Shown here piece after piece: positions 4,120-5,852 of a DNA stretch of 5,852 nt. The notes under the pieces are model-generated. The model did no database searches. It was not told the DNA's origin and saw nothing but the letters and a program-made list of their open reading frames with translations. The stretch covers positions 1-5,852 of the forward strand of contig JACOZM010000072.1 in NCBI GenBank assembly GCA_016181345.1, in the 5' to 3' direction. A program made the translations under genes and the position numbers. Every line of letters begins with the position of its first letter. Position 1 is the stretch's first letter. Source of the stretch: Candidatus Woesearchaeota archaeon. GTDB taxonomy: Archaea; Nanobdellota; Nanobdellia; Woesearchaeales; GW2011-AR9.

Positions 4120-5565
4120 ATGAAAGGATTCAGTCAAGAAGATTTTGATGCTTATGTTTTAAGAAATAAAGTTCTCGGTTTTCAGGCTAGTCCTATTACC
4201 TTAAAATCAGGAAGAAAATCACATTTTTATGCTAATTGGAGAGATATCGTTGAAGATACATTTAGAACATTTGAAGAACTAACTCCTTTTGTTATTGCCT
4301 TTGCTCAGCAGCATGGCTTAACTCCAGACACTTTTTATGGTGTTCCAGAAGGAGCAACAAAATTAGGATTGATGACGCAGCTGCGTTGGGCGCAGATGTC
4401 TTCTTCGTATGCTCCGGGAAGTCACGTCTTATCCATGGGCAGAGCCAAAGCCAAAGAACATGGACAGCCTAAGGATAAATTTTTCCTAGGAAAGCCGCAA
4501 GGAAAAACAGTTGTTATTGAAGATGTTACAACTACGGGTGGTTCATTAATTGAAACTATCCGCCAGTTGAAGGAAGCCGAGGTAGAAGTTTTAGCAGCCT
4601 TAGGGCTGACGAACAGAAATGAAAAAAGAGATGATGGAAAAACAGTTGAACAAGCCTTGCGGGAACTAGGTGTGCCTTATTTTGCTCTCAGTAATGCAGT
4701 TGATTTGTTGCCAAAAGCATTTCAACTTCAAGAGCCTGGATATCGGGTAGGAAGGGAAGTAGAACGATATTTTTCACAATATGGAACGCAGGCATTAGAT
4801 TTACTGCAGCGGATACAGCTCACTTCTGCTGAACAATTTGCTAGATCTAAGCTTTGTCTGCCTTTAGATGGATTAGATACTTTAGAGGCTCTTGAAGAAA
4901 GAGTAGCTGAATTAGATCAAGTAGTAGGGATGTTTAAAGTTGGTTTGGAATCGTATGTTGGTTTTGGTCCAGCTGCCATTCAAGCTGTACAGAGATATGG
5001 TGGAAAAGTTTTCCTTGATTTAAAATTACATGACATTCCTAAAACAGTAGAAAACGCTGCTTATCAAGCTGCAAAGCAAGGAGTTTCAATGCTTACCGTT
5101 CATGCTCTTGGTGGAGTTGAGATGATGGAAGCAGCTGTAGAAGGAGCCAGAAGAGGAGCAGAAGAAAAAGGTTACGAAAAGCCGAAGGTTTTAGGTGTTA
5201 CCATTTTAACTAGTACGGATCAAAACAGAATGAATCAACAGATGGGAATTTCTGGAACAGTTGAAGAAAATGTTTTAAAATTAGCTCGGCGTGCTTCTGA
5301 AGCAGGAGTAGATGGAATTGTTTGTTCTGCTGCTGATCTTCCTGCGGTCAGACCATACTTATCAGATGGATTTATGTATGTTACTCCAGGAATTCAAGGT
5401 CCAGATGGTGCTGTTGGAGGAGATCAAGCTAGGACATCAACTCCAGGTAATGCTTTAAGAAATGGCTCATCTTTATTAGTCGTGGGAAGGCCAATCAACA
5501 ATAACCCTAATGCCGAGCGGCGTATTGAAGCAGCATACAATATCTTAAAAGATATGGCTTCATGA
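4120..5565 (+). CDS. pyrEF: Fused orotate phosphoribosyltransferase / OMP decarboxylase (UMP synthase)
   Basis: Carries out the last two steps of de novo UMP synthesis: orotate + PRPP to OMP, then decarboxylation to UMP. The N-terminal half (about 1-225) is PyrE: ITLKSGRKSHFYANWR (26-41), the flexible catalytic loop RAKAKEHG (108-115) with Lys and His, and VVIEDVTTTGGS (131-142), the PRPP-binding motif. The C-terminal half (about 240-481) is PyrF: LPLDGLD (247-253), FLDLKLHDIP (298-307) with the Asp-x-Lys-x-x-Asp catalytic set D300/K302/D305, VTILTS (360-365), VTPGIQ (421-426) and VVGRPI (454-459) with the phosphate-binding Arg457. Both active sites look intact. The short linker (about 226-240) and one uninterrupted frame indicate a true fusion, in the order seen in eukaryotic UMP synthase. 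The PyrF half resembles the bacterial (E. coli-like) group rather than the short archaeal form, suggesting old transfer (inference). The start is the ATG after a G-rich ribosome binding site. Confidence 0.95.
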   Translation: MKGFSQEDFDAYVLRNKVLGFQASPITLKSGRKSHFYANWRDIVEDTFRTFEELTPFVIAFAQQHGLTPDTFYGVPEGATKLGLMTQLRWAQMSSSYAPGSHVLSMGRAKAKEHGQPKDKFFLGKPQGKTVVIEDVTTTGGSLIETIRQLKEAEVEVLAALGLTNRNEKRDDGKTVEQALRELGVPYFALSNAVDLLPKAFQLQEPGYRVGREVERYFSQYGTQALDLLQRIQLTSAEQFARSKLCLPLDGLDTLEALEERVAELDQVVGMFKVGLESYVGFGPAAIQAVQRYGGKVFLDLKLHDIPKTVENAAYQAAKQGVSMLTVHALGGVEMMEAAVEGARRGAEEKGYEKPKVLGVTILTSTDQNRMNQQMGISGTVEENVLKLARRASEAGVDGIVCSAADLPAVRPYLSDGFMYVTPGIQGPDGAVGGDQARTSTPGNALRNGSSLLVVGRPINNNPNAERRIEAAYNILKDMAS

Positions 5566-5584
5566 AAAGGAGAATGATTAAGAT

Positions 5585-5616
5585 TTCCAAATACTATTAA
5601 TGCTTCCAAATACTAT
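5585..5616 (+). repeat. 13-bp direct repeat between pyrEF and pyrC, period 19
   Basis: TTCCAAATACTAT occurs at 5585-5597 and 5604-5616 in the 80-bp spacer. The copies fall in different frames, so this is not a repeated peptide. It may be a duplication remnant or a binding site for a regulator of pyrC; nothing in the sequence distinguishes these. Confidence 0.75.
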
Positions 5617-5645
5617 CGAGAATAAATTATTAACTTTAAACTAAA

Positions 5646-5852
5646 ATGCCTAGAATCGATCCTCATGTCCATTTTCGCGACGAAGAGCAGAGCTATAAAG
5701 AAACTATTGCTCACGGATTAAAAACTGCCCGAGAACAAGGAGTAGAATATGTTTTTGATATGCCTAATACAGCTAAGCTTGTTCTTTGGGAAGCTGATGT
5801 TCTGCGAAGATTAGCTTTAGTCCCAGAATCAGAAAAACATCGTTATTTCTTG
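5646..5852 (+). CDS. pyrC: Dihydroorotase, N-terminal part (3' end outside window)
   Basis: Family role: reversible cyclisation of carbamoyl aspartate to dihydroorotate, the third step of UMP synthesis. The 69 visible residues begin MPRIDPHVHFRDEEQ, with the His-x-His metal-binding pair (His7, His9) and the substrate-binding Arg11 of the amidohydrolase barrel, followed by DMPNT (45-49), the next family signature. The frame runs to the window edge. An in-frame stop (5637-5639) just upstream excludes a longer start, so the enzyme lacks the N-terminal beta-sandwich strands of about 50 residues found in many type I dihydroorotases and begins directly at the first barrel strand. It follows pyrEF by 80 bp on the same strand, as a likely operon partner; GAATAAAT near 5619-5626 might instead give it a leaderless promoter. 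A related cyclic amidohydrolase is possible, but the pyrimidine context favours dihydroorotase. Confidence 0.85.
   Translation, partial: MPRIDPHVHFRDEEQSYKETIAHGLKTAREQGVEYVFDMPNTAKLVLWEADVLRRLALVPESEKHRYFL

Noticed and set aside
5424..5609. Minus-strand 61-residue frame
   Set aside because: It is antisense to the conserved C-terminal part of pyrEF and has no recognisable features.

Overview
The window reads as a piece of an archaeal chromosome. The evidence is an archaeal/eukaryotic-type flap endonuclease ending in a PCNA-binding box, TATA-like elements placed about 26 bp before likely start codons (leaderless transcripts), a GGTGAT-type ribosome binding site, AT-rich spacers and compact genes. 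The mix of a lone phosphohistidine-domain protein of the PEP-synthase family, a CYTH protein, and a fused, bacterial-looking PyrE-PyrF suggests a DPANN-type archaeon (for example the Woesearchaeota/Pacearchaeota side). That lineage call is inference only.

Layout. 1-549 (+) is the C-terminal half of flap endonuclease FEN1, which enters from the left edge. 629-946 (-) is a small unrecognised membrane protein convergent with it. 1105-2286 (+) encodes a protein with a swivelling phosphohistidine domain joined by a Ser-rich linker to a compact region that may be a reduced ATP-grasp domain. 2441-3220 (+) is a uracil phosphoribosyltransferase homologue with an atypical PRPP loop; a 30-codon upstream reading frame overlaps its start. 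3275-3862 (-) is a complete CYTH-domain triphosphate enzyme. 4120-5565 (+) is a fused orotate phosphoribosyltransferase/OMP decarboxylase. From 5646 to the right edge (+) is the start of dihydroorotase.

The right half is a pyrimidine nucleotide region. Dihydroorotase makes dihydroorotate. After its oxidation to orotate (no dehydrogenase is visible here), PyrEF converts orotate and PRPP to OMP and then UMP. The Upp homologue would make UMP from uracil and PRPP by salvage. FEN1 belongs to DNA replication and repair, and nothing in the sequence ties it to the pyrimidine genes.

The most notable non-coding region is 3886-4119, between the divergent CYTH and pyrEF genes. It holds a pseudo-symmetric 98-bp set of spaced inverted repeats around a palindromic TATA stretch. 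This is followed by a 17-bp tandem repeat that places seven TAG triplets at alternating 7- and 10-nt steps in the likely pyrEF leader. Short tandem duplications also occur at three other gene ends or spacers. No tRNA, rRNA, CRISPR array, transposase or insertion sequence was seen, and no stretch over 300 bases lacks a gene.
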